A stretch of 64,000 nucleotides of DNA, taken from the NCBI RefSeq assembly GCF_047511655.1, contig NC_133402.1, positions 60,020,951-60,084,950 of the forward strand, in the 5' to 3' direction. Origin of the DNA: Castor canadensis. Taxonomy: Eukaryota > Chordata > Mammalia > Rodentia > Castoridae. The first letter of the stretch is position 1, and every line of letters begins with the position of its first letter. This document shows, in pieces, positions 23,516-35,882 of the stretch. A program made the translations under genes and the position numbers. The notes beneath the pieces were generated by a model. That model searched no databases, was not told where the DNA came from, and was given only the letters and a program-made list of their open reading frames with translations.

Positions 23516-24149
23516 TTACACAAGGGAGCCACTGCCAGGAAAGATCAAGTGACATTCTATGGGAAATCTCACAGAGGCTTTCCTTGGAAGGTGGGGAAAA
23601 CTCAGTATCTCCTTGTTCATGGCTTAAAAGAGAAAGCGTGTCAGGGAATCTGAAGTGAGTTCACTGTATCCAGTTGTAAATAACGATTTAATGAACACAG
23701 CTTTTGTTTAATATTGGTGAAGTACCAAGTTATACAAAAGATTTTTTTTTTTTAGTGCTACAATTGAAGTCTGTACTGGGGACCATAGCACAGAGCTCCA
23801 GAGGTGGCCATGCTGTCTCTAGAAGCCCATTTTCTGAAGGACGATTTCTAAAGACCTAAGACCAATAAACTGTGAGCCTGGGACAGGTCGCTGCCCTATT
23901 TGACATCCATTTCAGTCCCAGTGTTATTAAGAGCTTTTATATAAAATGTCATCATACAGATTAAGCATAGAGGCTCTGTGGATAGCCAAAAGGTTTCTAA
24001 AAGCCAGCTGGTGGCCTTTTCACTTTACTTTCCAGCACAGCAAAGCTCTAGAACAACTGGTCAACGTGGATAGTCCTTTGGAATTTATTCCAATAGAACA
24101 CTGAATGCAATGATAAAAAAGAAATCCTAATGTTTATTAGGAGCTCAGT

Positions 24150-24315
24150 ATGGCACTGCCACTAAGTGCTTCAAGTGTATAATACCATATGGTCCTCAGA
24201 ATAAGTTTATGAGGTAAGTATTGTTGTGCCCGCTTTGCAGAGGGGGAAACTGAGGCCCAGAGAAGCAAGAGAAAGCGGAGGTTCTCAGCTAGTCAGAGAA
24301 GCCTCCAGGTGGGGC
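24150..24315 (-). mobile_element. MIR fragment
   Basis: Contains 'gtgcccgctttgcagagggg' and 'gaaactgaggcccagagaag', the reversed MIR core. Confidence 0.7.
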
Positions 24316-24919
24316 ATCTGTAACTGGTAGGTTCTGGCGCCGCCTGCTGGTGGGAATCTGTACATACATCACAATCGGAACCCTGGCGCCCAAGGGGCCA
24401 GTGGACTAATCTGAAAAGGAAAAGCCAAGTCCATGTGGCAAGCATGCTGTAGGACCCCTAGTCCTTCTGGAAGCTGATTCCAGCTTCAGTAGGTGGCAAA
24501 GCCATCGTTATCACCACGAGTTACCACCCACTGGCAAAGAACTTGGTGTGAACAGTTGGGTTAGGTTCCTGTGTTGGGTCCTTTGAAGGACTCTGGATGT
24601 GGGCAGAGGTAGGTTTACAAAGGAACACCGGGATGGGTACAGAATGGAACGTGGGACACTGGCAGTGTCACGGAGAGGTCTGGGGTCTCCCCTCATTGGG
24701 CACATGCTGGGCTGGGCTGGAGCCAAGACTTCTTCTTCTCTGTGCCTCAGCTTCCCCATCCACAAGATAATATAAACTGGACTTATTCAAAGCCACAGAT
24801 CAGATGTGATTGTGGAAGCACACTTCTCAAACACTGTAGCAACATAATGGTGGTCTAGTAAATGATACTGGACTTCCCTTCACTCATGCATGCTGGACTC
24901 TTGGTGATTTCAAACTAAG

Positions 24920-25085
24920 ACTCTAGAGCCAGGTGTCTTGGATTCAAATTCTGGCTCTGCTATTCAGTAACTCATGTGACTTTAAAATGAGGTTGCTAAT
25001 GGTGCTTACCTTACAAGGGTCTTTTAGAACTGAGTGAGTTTATAAATGTAATTAATATACTTAGAACAGTAGTTGCCACAGAGTC
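24920..25085 (+). mobile_element. MIR fragment
   Basis: 'ctagagccaggtgtcttgga', 'ttcaaattctggctctgcta' and later 'gagtttataaatgtaattaa' are the forward MIR, nearly full length. Confidence 0.75.
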
Positions 25086-26049
25086 AGGGCTATATGTTTT
25101 AACTGCTTTTCATACATTCATTCATTCATTCACCCACTTATCTAGCAAAACATTCATCAAAATTTCCACTCAACATTTATGAATTATGTGCTAAATGTAT
25201 GGTCTTTTTAAACCAACAAAGATGCACTTATAAATTAATTCAGCAACTCACATTTTTTTTTGGCCAGTCTCCTTGCCTACAATATATATGTAGATTTGTA
25301 TTGTGCTACAACTGTGAGGTTTTTCTCTAATTTCTTATTTATCCAACCACTGTAGTTTGGCAAGAGACCAGTGTTTGGCTTTTCAAACCATGGGTGGTTT
25401 CTATGTGGTCTTCCTACGGGAGGGGGGTTGAATGAAGCACATTTAATTTCAGGGTCTCCTGGAGCACATACCCTCTGTTCCCACAGGTCAGAGAACCTCT
25501 TCTTCTCTAAGTGGGTTTTGTTGGGACAGTTTCCACATATTAGCTACAATATTAGGTACTGTTTGATTCCTTAACAATGCAACTAAGGAATACTAATCAC
25601 TCTGAGCTTTTCCTAGAGAGGACAAGTGCCTGAATGTCCCCAGTCCCCTATATCTAAGGAACATTTGTGAGGCTGTCACAATACCGTGCAATGGATCAAC
25701 TCTCAGGACCATGTGTGCCCCAGACCCTAACTCCGGACTTTCCTGTCTCAGGTCTCCCAAAGGTATTCACACAGTCCTTTCAAACCTATTCACCCAATGC
25801 TACTGAATTTCCAGATTGAGCAAGTCTGCCCAAGTCCAAAACAGATAACTCCAGGGAGCAATGTAAAGGCTGCCAATGTGATCTGTCCAACAGTGGTACA
25901 GTGACAGAAATGGGGTATTTGTGGGCATTTTAGGGTAGGGTCTCTGTCTTTGAATAGTTCTGGCCTTTGAAAACAGATGAAGCCAAAATTTACAGAGACC
26001 ATGGGGACCTTTAACTCTGGCTGCTGGGTTGCCCTAAGTTGATAACATT

Positions 26050-26195
26050 AAAGAGCCTTGGGTATGAATTTTGTATCTGCTGGGACCACAGGAAAGTCAC
26101 CTTGCCTATGGATGTGTCTCCTCAGCTGTAAAGTAGGGACAGCTGACACTGGGACCTCCTATGGAGCTTATGGACACTGAGAGATGGAGAGATGC
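26050..26195 (+). mobile_element. weak MIR-like fragment
   Basis: 'ggaaagtcaccttgcctatg' and 'ctcctcagctgtaaagtagg' echo the MIR core. Weak. Confidence 0.3.
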
Positions 26196-26739
26196 AATGT
26201 CAATTTTCTACCTGGGACAGCGTAGGAACACAGCTGTCACAGCACACCACAAACACACTCAGAAGTGAGGGGTGCCAGGGTCTACACAGGAAGACACCAG
26301 AGATGGCCAGGAATGGGCTTATGGTGTACGATGGGAAGTGCCCAACTAACCATCCGGTGTAAAGTGAACACAGATCGAACGTCTCTTTGTCAGGGAATCC
26401 TCTGAGCATTGCTGAGCTGTGCTGAGTCCCATAGGTCAAGGGCAGGGGTGGCCCTCACAAAAGCCAGACAGTTGAGCAGTTGAAGGTTAGAAGCATCATC
26501 GATTCTAAAGTATAACACCCAAGTGGCCCCAGAAACCAACAATGCCACGACTTGGGTGAATCTAGGGGGGATGGCAAATCACAGAAGTGAGGGGCCAAGC
26601 CAGGCTCTGCAGCCCAAAGTGCTGAGATCAGCAGTCCCGGGGTGTAAAATTACACAAGAAAAGAGCCAGCAACAAAATGTTCCTTAGAAATCCATCACTG
26701 GTAACATACTTGCCATCTCATCCAAAGCCAAACTTAGAC

Positions 26740-27250
26740 TGAGAAAAACTCCATTTTACTTTTTTAAATTGCTCTAGTTTTTTTCTGATTACAAACATGA
26801 AACACATGTTTCTTATGGAACATATGGTAGCCATGTGCTTCAGGCAGAAAATAACAACAGCAACAATTAGAATAATTCTGGTTTCTAAAAAACCATCAAC
26901 ATTTTGGCATATTTTTCTTAGACTTTCTATTGATTTAGACATGCAAACAAATGTCAAATATGTTCTTTTTTATATACCTGAGGTAATAGATACTGTGTCA
27001 TATCCTGATTCCCCCCCACTTTCTTCATAAGCAGTTCTCCATATCATCAAAACCTTTATGTAGACTCTTCATCTTATGTATACGGTATGATTTACTTGCA
27101 CATTCCTTTATAATTAAAGGAATTAAGGTTGCTTTTATTTTCCGTCATTGTAAAAAAACTTTTGTGATAAACATCTTTGCATAAATCTGTGTCCAAAGTT
27201 CTGTTTCCTCAGCTAGACTCCTAGAAGGGGAGTTTGTCAAGCAAGTGGTA
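26740..27250 (-). mobile_element. ancient L1-like fragment
   Basis: 'aaacatctttgcataaatct' and 'gctagactcctagaagggga' resemble the reversed end of L1 ORF2. The left part is uncertain. Confidence 0.4.
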
Positions 27251-29159
27251 TAAGGATTTTTTTTTCTTGTAAATGGAAAAGCCCACTTCCATGTAAACTT
27301 TTGCACAGTTTCTTTAGAAGAGAACAAGATGAGTAGGGTTTAGGATTTAAATAGGCTGTGACAGTACAAATACTGTTGGGTTGATTAGAGTTGGGAGCTC
27401 CTAGAAAAGTGAAAGTGGAAGGAATGGGGGAGGGGGTCTTTGGCAGAGGGCGAAAGCCCATAGATAGGACAGCAGCTGGGCCTGGCTTCACAGGGAAGGT
27501 GGGCTCTAAATGGAGTCTCACAGGGCAGCAGCGTTTTTTAACAGGTGAGACAAGAAGGAACAGGCCAGCAAAACAGGCAAGTCAGCCTAGCACCACCCCC
27601 TTCACAATGGCTGCTTCCTGCCTCTCCCTGGAGGCCCTGGCTTTCCCCACATGACTTTGTTTCCTGTCTTTGCGCCCTAGCCTGCTCTTCTGTATCTTAG
27701 GAGTCTGGGTGTGGCTGCCTCTGCCTCCAGGTTCACCCCATTCACAGATCATCTGCAGCCTGGAGCAGGGCTGGGGTTGCCTGGGGTTGCTCTCAGCCTA
27801 AGCCTGGAGCCTGGCCAGGAAAGTGCCCAGGGAGTGTATATAGGATGGGTTAGAAGAGGCAGCAGCTGACTGATGGCTGGGGCTGGAAGGGAAGGAGCCC
27901 ATACGGGTAAAGAGGAGAAGCAGGCAGGGGACAGATGAATTCATTTAATGCTATGTATAGAAGGGGATTATACAGAAGGCACTATAAGTCCTTCTTAGAT
28001 TCTTACTCCAGTGCACAGTCCCCCAAACTGGCTGTAAAACAAATCCCAAGTACTTACTAAACATCCAGACTCCTCAATCCCACTTCCCCTCAGCAGGACT
28101 GGGGACTGGCCTGGGTATTAAGTGTGTTTAACCAGCCCCACAGTTAATTCTGCGGTATGTGACCCTTCGGCCAGCATCAGGGACTAAAGGGCGCCTTTTG
28201 GGCCTGGTGGCATTTCCACCAGGTAGAAGAGTGTTTTCATTGTGCTCTGGGAGTACTAGTTCTAAGAAATACTAGTAGGCATATATATAAAAGAATTCCA
28301 TGGCTAAAAGGTGACAGGAGTGGCTCTTTGCTTCCCCTCCTTTTTTTTTCTGAGTCATAACGCACGGACACATGAAGGTTCTGAAAAGTCCTACAGGAAA
28401 GACACCATTTTAGGTGTATTTATCCTTGGCAGCCCATCCTGACCCTTCTGATCTGAAAGTAGTGTCTTAACCAGTGAAAGACACCTGCGGAGAGCTCTGC
28501 AGGTGGTCTGCTGGAATTCTGACCCCTTGGGGCTGTGATTTCCTGCTCACAGCATGTCCTACTCTCCCCACATAATGCCCTGCTTATTTTATTGGCCCAT
28601 GCCTTTGGCTGTGGACACCTGGGCTACTTATACCCTGGCATCACAGGCAACAAGCCTCCACGTGACACCAGGAGATGACAATAGTTAGCAATCTGGGGTG
28701 GCAAATTAAGAAGACAATCCAAATTGGCTTCCCTTAAAAACATATTTCCTTTTGAGAGAAACCATTGAGAAACTGCTAGAAGTGTTAGTCTTGCTATCCA
28801 GGCTTTATCAGGGCAAATTTTGAATTCAAAATGGCTAAAGGTGTTAAAAGAACCCCAGCACCACTCACCAGTTTATCCCTGAGTGGCCCTGCCTGTAATC
28901 CATGTCACACGCACAAGTCACAGGGTAGGTAAATTCCTTTGGGCAGCAAATCCCAAATTAGCACAACAATTTATGAGATCAGGTAGTCTAATCTGACCTT
29001 TGATCTTGGAAGAGTCACCCCCAACCCAAAGGGCCTCAAGTTCCTTGTCTGTACCCAAAGAGTTGGGCTTAAGCCCTCTGCAGTCGTGACCCCGTAGTGC
29101 TCACAAGAACCCGACATATCCCCCCTCCCCACCTTTGCAGATGAGAGGTCAGCACCCAC

Positions 29160-29239
29160 CTGCAGGGACTGACAGTGCCTGGCCCCGGTCTGTACCTTCC
29201 ACTGGGAGTGGAGATCTGAGCAGTTCGCTGTGATGGTGC
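29160..29239 (-). CDS. NMNAT3: NMNAT3 small penultimate coding exon
   Basis: This 80-bp exon has a CACAG acceptor side (AG at 29240-29241) and a GTGGGT donor (29154-29159). Its first base completes the Arg codon begun in the upstream exon. Its last base begins the Ala codon finished in the last exon. It encodes HHHSELLRSP, a variable linker and QALSVPA, 26 whole codons. This is the poorly conserved loop between the two halves of the NMNAT fold, and it holds no catalytic residue that I can see. From memory, the human linker is one residue longer. Phase agreement at both ends is the strongest support, because the exon is too short to stand alone. Confidence 0.9.
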
Positions 29240-29534
29240 CTGTGGTGTAAACACATGGGCTCAGGTGTGTCATCCTCAAGCCCCATAGCCACCCCGGGGT
29301 TCTCAGAACTTAAGTCACAACCTGTTTCTATGCATGGTAATTCACTCATTCCACAAATATCTGTCAAGAGCCTACTATGTACCAGGTGATGGGACCAGAG
29401 GCAGTCACCTCTGGGTCCTTATGGAGAGTCCTATACAAGACAGTTTGCAATCTTCTGTGTGATTTGGGTGAAAGTGGGGAAGTTAGCCTCATTCTTTTCG
29501 TACTTTCTCCAGTATTTCTTACTTTAAGAACACA

Positions 29535-29705
29535 GGGGTCAGTATTGAGTAGGGATTAAGGACAGGTTATTGGAAACAGACAGATCCAAGTTCAATACAT
29601 GTATTTTCATTTGGAAAGCAGAGATGGTCACATCTGTATATAGGATTTTGAGACGGTAAATGAGCTAGCTATACACATTAAGCACTGACACAGTATGGCC
29701 AAAAC
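29535..29705 (+). mobile_element. degraded MIR fragment
   Basis: 'gaaacagacagatccaagtt' and 'cacattaagcactgacacag' keep the MIR order at low similarity. Confidence 0.4.
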
Positions 29706-29754
29706 CTAGCTTTCAATAAAGATGCTTGTTATAAATTACTTTAAAAATGCAATA

Positions 29755-29945
29755 AGGTGGTGGCTGAGAGCCAGGACTTGGAGTCAGATAGCCTGGATTG
29801 AATCCTAGCTTCCCCACTGGCTATCTGTGTGACCCTGGGTGAATGATTTCTGGTCCGTGTGGACGGTTCTACATCTGCAAATAGAGTCTGATGTTGGCAC
29901 CCACCCCTGCTGGGTGGCTATGAAGATGAAGGAAGTTAATTCACG
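29755..29945 (+). mobile_element. well preserved MIR
   Basis: 'gacttggagtcagatagcct', 'ggattgaatcctagcttccc', 'ctatctgtgtgaccctgggt' and a 3' part 'gctatgaagatgaaggaagt' are the full MIR order. Confidence 0.85.
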
Positions 29946-30124
29946 AAAGGTGCACTGAACATTTCAGATACAATTAGACTTACACCAACTTGGCCTGCTC
30001 AGCATTTTAAGCAATCTATCTTCCTCACATCAGGAGATGCCTACACCTTCTTTTCTTATCAAACACCATTTCCTGTATCAATCTGGCCTCCTGTCTTCCA
30101 CTGCCTGTGTGATGCATTCACTAC

Positions 30125-30420
30125 GAATGTGTCTGGTAGAACAAGCAGGTGTTTTGTGGCCAGAGTGCGTGGGTTCAAGTCCAGGCTATCCTGCTTGTAT
30201 GACCCTGGGTTAGTCACTGAGACTCTCATAGCCCCACTGACCTCAACTGTTAACTGCGGAAGTTAACGCCATCCTTATCTACAGCGGCTATCACAGGACC
30301 ATGAGTGACAGAGAGCTTCTACTCTGAAAATTACCTGAGGGCAGCCTGGTGCTGATTATTACTGGGATACATGCAGACAGAAAGTGCTCAGTAAATGTTA
30401 GCTGCTATTATAATCATTGC
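30125..30420 (+). mobile_element. MIR
   Basis: 'gtgcgtgggttcaagtccag', 'tatgaccctgggttagtcac' and the end 'gctcagtaaatgttagctgc' show a long MIR copy. Confidence 0.75.
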
Positions 30421-30559
30421 TCTCAGCCTGTATTCCTGCCAGATTGTGAACAGGGGCCCCCTTTCATTCACTGTCACATTCAGTGAGGGCCCATCTACAA
30501 AAGGGGAAAATAAATCTTTTCTGGGGAGGGGGTGCCAGTGGGAGGGGGGCAGGCACAAG

Positions 30560-30785
30560 GAAAGGGGAAATGAGGGTGTATACGGTGAATGTGTTTTGAA
30601 TCCATATATGAAAATAGAAGAATGAAACCTGTTGAAATTGTTCTAAGAAAGTGGGAGCGGGGGAAGAGGGAGAATGATGGAGGGGGTAAAATCCAACTAA
30701 GATATACTGTAAACATATATGTAAATATCACAATGTATCCTCCTATACAACTATTATATGCTAACAAAATCATTAAAGAAGAAAA
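30560..30785 (+). mobile_element. rodent L1 3' end, first copy
   Basis: 'gagggagaatgatggagggg', 'gatatactgtaaacatatat' and an A-rich end resemble an L1 3' UTR. The same block recurs at 54200-54430. It differs from the 3' UTR of the young L1 at 50 kb, so it is a different L1 lineage. Confidence 0.55.
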
Positions 30786-31529
30786 TGCCCACCTAAAGTC
30801 TGCTGAATTCGGGACAGATGGAAGGAGTGAATGAATTAATACATCCAACCCTGGGCCAAAGCCCTTCTCATGAGTTCAGAGATTCAGCTGCATTTTCTCT
30901 GGGCCGGGCCGGGCTGTTTCCATACTTTTCTACTACTTGGTTTTGGTAAGCTTCCTCTCTGAGGGCTCCCTCCTGTGTTGGTCTGGGTTCTCTCATCAGA
31001 CTGAGGTGGGCATGAGTCTCACCCGTACCTTCTAACTGTAGGAGTTTCAGAATAATTACTTTCAGATCTTCCATTGTTTCATCTAAACCCACCTACCTCC
31101 CACAGTTGCTGATCTGACTACATATAATATATGTGAAAGAGCCTGGCACATCTAGTCAGGGATGAATTAAAGCTGGTGATTGTTATGTTATTTTATTTAC
31201 CTTGAAGCTTCTAGTTCAAGTTGACCCTGCTTTGGATATAAGCAGGATCTTTGAATTTTGTTGTACAAATGACTACTTTTAGTACTAAGCACATTTTCCT
31301 CACAACTTCCTCAGTCTCTTGGGGAAGTAGCCATGTTTTTTCTTGCTGCCTGCCTAAGTGATACCCTGATGTGAACTGACTCTGGGGACATGTACTCTGT
31401 GTCCTTGGAGGCCACTGGTCTCTAGGAAAGCCATTCTGGAGGGTAACTGTGGCCAGAGCAAAGTCAACCATCAACCATCTCACATCCCCAAAGTCAGGAG
31501 ATCACTGTTTTGGAAAATAGCCATGGCAT

Positions 31530-31668
31530 GACTTCAGAGCTGAGCAGGCTGGAGCTCCACCTCTTATTTATTTGTTGTGGGACTGTGATTAACTTAGTCT
31601 CTTTGAGCATCAGTTTTTTTATCTATAAAATAAGAATGGCATGAGATTATGTCAGCAATGAGTCCACG
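31530..31668 (+). mobile_element. MIR fragment
   Basis: 'gggactgtgattaacttagt' and 'tttttatctataaaataaga' follow the MIR 3' half. Confidence 0.5.
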
Positions 31669-31709
31669 AGATGATGACGACGATGATAATGATGATGGAT
31701 GATGGATCA
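31669..31709. repeat. (GAT/GAC)n simple repeat
   Basis: Imperfect GATGAC and GATGAT triplets. Confidence 0.9.
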
Positions 31710-31784
31710 AGTGGAATGGTATTGTGACTAAGGCCTTCTTCCCCACAACATGGGGAAAAATGAGTAAGTTATTCTTATGCAAGG

Positions 31785-32212
31785 GATATGAAGTGTCTCC
31801 CCAAAAGGCTTGTGTGTTGAAGTGTTGGTCCCCAGATGGTGGATATAATCATTCAGACATGATGAGGTCATGAGCACTCTTCCGTAATCAATGGATTAAT
31901 CCACTGATGGGCTCATAATTTCCTGGCAGTATTGGTAGGTGATGGAAACTTCAGAGGTGGAGCCTGGCTGGAGGAGGTAGGTGACTGGGAGCATGTCCTT
32001 GGGTACTGTATCTTGTCTCAGGCCCCTCTCTGTCTCTCTCTCTGATGCCATGCTGCTATGAGATGAGTAACTTGTTTCCACCATGATGCTTTGCCTCACC
32101 ATAGTCCACAACAAGGGAGCCAGCTAACTTGAAACCATGAGACAAAATAAATCTTTCCTTTCAAATTGTTTCTCTCAGGTATTTGTCACAGTGAGAAAAA
32201 AAAACTGACATA
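31785..32212 (+). mobile_element. MaLR/MLT1-type solo LTR
   Basis: 'gtgtctccccaaaaggcttg', 'ggtgatggaaacttcagagg', 'gccatgctgctatgagatga', a polyadenylation signal AATAAA at 32146-32151 and the end 'aaaactgacata' follow MaLR LTR order. No internal retroviral sequence. The left edge is approximate. Confidence 0.75.
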
Positions 32213-32519
32213 GCTATCAAAGCCCTAATGACACAAAAGGTAGTCTAGACTTTGGAAAGCATAAAACTAAACCACTTCATAAGGAGAAAAATAATCCTCA
32301 ATAAACCTCACAGTGAATTTACGTTACAGTGACATTTGTTGCTATGTCACTATCATGGAAATTCATTGTTGATTCTATCAAGAGGATACCAAGTGGGGCA
32401 ACTTATGGGCTGATTTCTATCGTGCTTCTAAAACCACTTTATAATTTTAGCCAGTTTTTCAAACTTTAAAAAATCTTAATAAAAAAATCTTAATCAGCTG
32501 CCTGTTGAAACCATGTTGA

Positions 32520-32667
32520 CTGTACCACTGATTCTCAAACCATGGCAGGTCAACATAAATTACTAGGACCATTAAAACAAAACAAAAAATGCCCATGCTT
32601 AGAGTCCACCCCAGCAAACCAGTCTCTAAGTTTTCCCAGTGATTCCTGAAGCAGGGTTTGGACCACT
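32520..32667. mobile_element. MER5-like hAT MITE
   Basis: Ends are inverted: 'accactgattctcaaacc' on the left and 'gggtttggaccactg' on the right, about 145 bp apart, with a 'gtccaccccag' middle. This is the plan of a short non-autonomous hAT element. Confidence 0.6.
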
Positions 32668-32714
32668 GCTTTGAGTAGATCTCATTATTGATCATAAGCC
32701 AGACTCACATGCTC

Positions 32715-32880
32715 AGTGACACACTGTGGGGATCAGCTCTAGACACAGGTTAGAATCACCAGGGAGCTCTTAAAAATTCTGACATCCTACCCTGGACCAA
32801 TGGGTGAGACCCAGGCATCTGTACTTTTAAAAGCTCCCTAGGAGGTTCCAATGTGTGGCCTGTATTGAGGAGTTCTAAAC
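32715..32880. mobile_element. MER5-like hAT MITE, second copy
   Basis: 'gttagaatcaccagggagct', 'accaatgggtgagacccagg' and 'ttttaaaagctccctaggag' are MER5 core blocks. It lies about 50 bp from the previous one. Confidence 0.6.
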
Positions 32881-32908
32881 AATATAGTAACAAATAAATA
32901 AGAAAGTG

Positions 32909-32954
32909 GGAAAGAAAGAAGGGAGAAAGGAATGAAGGAAGGAAGGAAGAAAAA
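32909..32954. repeat. (GAAG)n / (GAAA)n simple repeat
   Basis: Purine-rich tetranucleotide run. Confidence 0.85.
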
Positions 32955-33109
32955 TGTGTTCAGTAAAATCTCTGCTCACCTCTCCCTGCATTCTGCAGCA
33001 GAGTCACCAGTGACATTTAATTACTCTGGGCAATACCTATGTGTCCATGAATGACTTATTGGTTTTGAGGACCAATCACAGGCCAGCATTAAGGATGCCA
33101 GTTAGGGTA

Positions 33110-33265
33110 GCTAACGTTATTTAGCATTTCCATGCCAGGTAGGTCATTTCATTTAGTCCACACAGTATCCTGTGGTGAATTAGGTGATGCCATTTCCATT
33201 TTATTAGGTGAAGAACTGAGGCTCAGGGAGGCCAATGACATTGGTCATTGGCTCCAAAACCTGTG
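33110..33265 (-). mobile_element. MIR fragment
   Basis: 'ccattttattaggtgaagaa' followed by 'ctgaggctcagggaggccaa' is the reversed MIR core. Confidence 0.65.
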
Positions 33266-33633
33266 TCCTAGGGAAGCTTGCTTGTCCTAGGGTTAGGGAG
33301 AAAGCCCCTGTTCCTGACTACTTATTAAAACTAAATGACTTGTTGGGATATCTGTTGTCTTCCTTCTATTTGCCTTAATTAGGCTAGTTAAGGAGAGATG
33401 ACTGTGCTCATTCTAAACAGATGATCTTGGTGTAAGTTATTCCTCATGCAGTTTTCAACAGGTGAGTCTGGGCTTGTGTCAACATTGGGGCAGATAAATG
33501 AGGAGGGAGCACATATCCCAATAACTTTGTCATAGTCTCCCTTTAGTTGGCAACAGGTTCTGAAGCAGCACTGTACCTGCTGAATGCTTTTAGCTGTCCT
33601 TTCTCTAGAAGAAGGTAAAGTAATAAGAGCCAG

Positions 33634-33747
33634 AGGACATGCAAGGCTGGCTGGCAGAGTGGCTCAAGTGATAGAACATCTGCCTAGCAAATGCAAGGCC
33701 CCGAATTCAAACCCCAGTATAGCCAAAAACAAGAACTAGGACATGCA
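33634..33747 (+). mobile_element. solo tRNA-like SINE with target duplication
   Basis: A full tRNA-like unit (33644-33737) lies between copies of AGGACATGCA at 33634-33643 and 33738-33747. A-box-like 'gtggctcaagtgatagaaca' and B-box-like 'gaattcaaaccccagtat' are both present, so the tRNA unit moved as an independent SINE. Confidence 0.9.
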
Positions 33748-33784
33748 GTCTCAATGTTCACCTTTACTAAAAGCATAAACATTA

Positions 33785-34262
33785 GCTGGCTGGTGGTTCA
33801 TGTAACTCTAGTTACTTGGGAGGCCGAGACGAGGAGGATCACAGTTCCAGGTCAGCCTGGGCAAAAAATTAGCAAGACCCCATCTCAACCACTAACTGAT
33901 TGCAGTGGTGTGTGCCTGTCATTTCAAGCTATGTGGGAGGCTGAAATCAAGAGGCCTGCAGTTCCTGGCCAGTCTGGACAAAACAAACAAACAAACAAAC
34001 AAAAAACCCCCAACGTTGTGATATCCCATCTCAACAGAAAAAAGCTGGGTGTGGTGGTGTATGCTTGTCATCTCAGGGATGGCAGGAAGCCTAAAAATGG
34101 GAGGACTGAGGTCCAAGATAGCCTGGGCAAACAGCGAGACCCCAGCTCCAAAATGACCCGAGAATAAAAGCTGGAGGTGTGGCTCAAGCAGTAGGGCGCC
34201 TGCCTCACAGCACTGAAGCCCTGAGTTCAAACTCCAATACCCCTAATGAAACAAACAAAAAA
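33785..34262 (+). mobile_element. four-part SINE: three 7SL-like monomers plus tRNA unit
   Basis: B1-like heads occur near 33785 ('gctggctggtggttcatgta'), 33900 ('ttgcagtggtgtgtgcctgt') and 34044 ('agctgggtgtggtggtgtat'). The tRNA-like unit begins near 34169 and ends in a CAAA-rich tail. Other composites here have two monomers. A (CAAA)n run splits the second monomer at 33980-34003. Confidence 0.8.
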
Positions 34263-34799
34263 ACTCAAACTTTTTTTCCTAGCACCTTACAAAGTAAGTG
34301 AAAAATGAAGATCAGGACACACAATGAACAGGCCTTGTCCTGTGTTCCCCTATTGCCTGACAACCCTAGTCTCCAAATAAAAGACACAGTCCAGGAATTG
34401 TGACCCCTTCCTGCAGAGCTCGTCACTGGTGATGGGGCAGGTCTACCTCACACTCCTCTCTGACAGTCAGGACAGTGGGACTCCCTGCTTATGGGTACAA
34501 TTCAGTAACCATTGTCCTAATGTGCAGGTCTGGCCCGGGGCTTTCAAACGCTTGTGATGATCCTGCTGAACCTAATAGGAATTTCAGAGGATTTAAAAAA
34601 AATCCCCAAGTAACTATTTCTAGATTTATAGTATTTTTTTCTATTTTACATAAAAGTCTGGATTTAGAGAAGCCAGGATTTGTGCAAATAGAAAAGATGG
34701 CTTATTATGTAGATTCAGTTTGCAACCTAGTCAATAATGAAACTAATAAAAGATTCCACTTACTGAATGTTATTAGGTGGTGGTTGTAGGTCAGGAAAG

Positions 34800-34925
34800 T
34801 TCTTTGCATCAAGAAATCCTCATTAGGTTTTATTGTCCTTATTTTGCAAGTGAGAAATGAGTCTCAGCCAGGCTAAGTCACCTGCTCAAAGTCACACAGC
34901 TGCAAAGTGAGGGAAGGGGGTTAGG
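34800..34925 (-). mobile_element. MIR fragment
   Basis: 'tccttattttgcaagtgaga' and 'gctcaaagtcacacagctgc' are the reversed MIR core. Confidence 0.75.
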
Positions 34926-35155
34926 ACGCTACAGCTCCTGAACCAAGACGGAGAGGGGGTTCCCACAGTGCTTCCTGAAGGATGGTGGCTGTAATTTATA
35001 TTTTGCTTGGGGACCTGTCTGAAAAGGTGAATCTGTTGGCTCCTGTCCCCCAGAATAGAGATCTAGAAGAGGTCCTGGCTGAGAGGGTCTGGCTGAAGCA
35101 TCTGTCCCTTCCTTTCACCCTGCACACGTCATCCTTGGCAGCATGACCACAGTCA

Positions 35156-35404
<249 letters not shown>

Positions 35405-35670
35405 TCACGCAGGCACTAAAAATCTCTGCCTCTTCTAAGTGGGAGCAGACCCTGCCATTCTCTCTGGGTGGGTCAAGGACCAGGGACAAAATCACTGCCT
35501 CTGTGACGCCAGTCTTCTACAACCCAGGACAGCACTTCTACCGAGAGGAAGACTGGAGGTTAGAGCCCAGCCAATGGGCATTACAGCAATGTGGATAGGT
35601 AGGGTTTGAATATGTTTGAGGAACACCATGAGGTCCCCGTGTGGGATGACAAATAGTGAAAACAGGAAGT

Positions 35671-35882
35671 TATTATTATTATTATTTGCAGTTTTGGGGA
35701 TTGAACCCAGGGCCTTGCCCATGTTAGGCAAGAGCTCTACCACTTGAGCCATACCCCCAAGCCCTTTTGTTTTTTAATCTTCTTTGAGATAGCATCTCCT
35801 TATTTATGCTTGGATTGGCCTTGAACTCTTGATCCTCTTGGCTCTGCTGTGATTATAGACATGCCTCACCATGCCCTGCTCC
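35671..35882 (-). mobile_element. two-part SINE: tRNA unit plus one 7SL monomer
   Basis: A (TTA)n tail at 35671-35688 is followed by the reversed tRNA-like unit ('ggggattgaacccagggcct', 'ctctaccacttgagccatac') and one reversed B1-like monomer ending 'ctcaccatgccctgct'. It is a shorter design than the two-monomer composites. Confidence 0.85.

Noticed and set aside
33660..33720. tRNA gene candidates (A-box and B-box sequences at many places)
   Set aside because: They are tRNA-derived SINE units with A-rich tails and target duplications. No cloverleaf with paired acceptor stem was evident.
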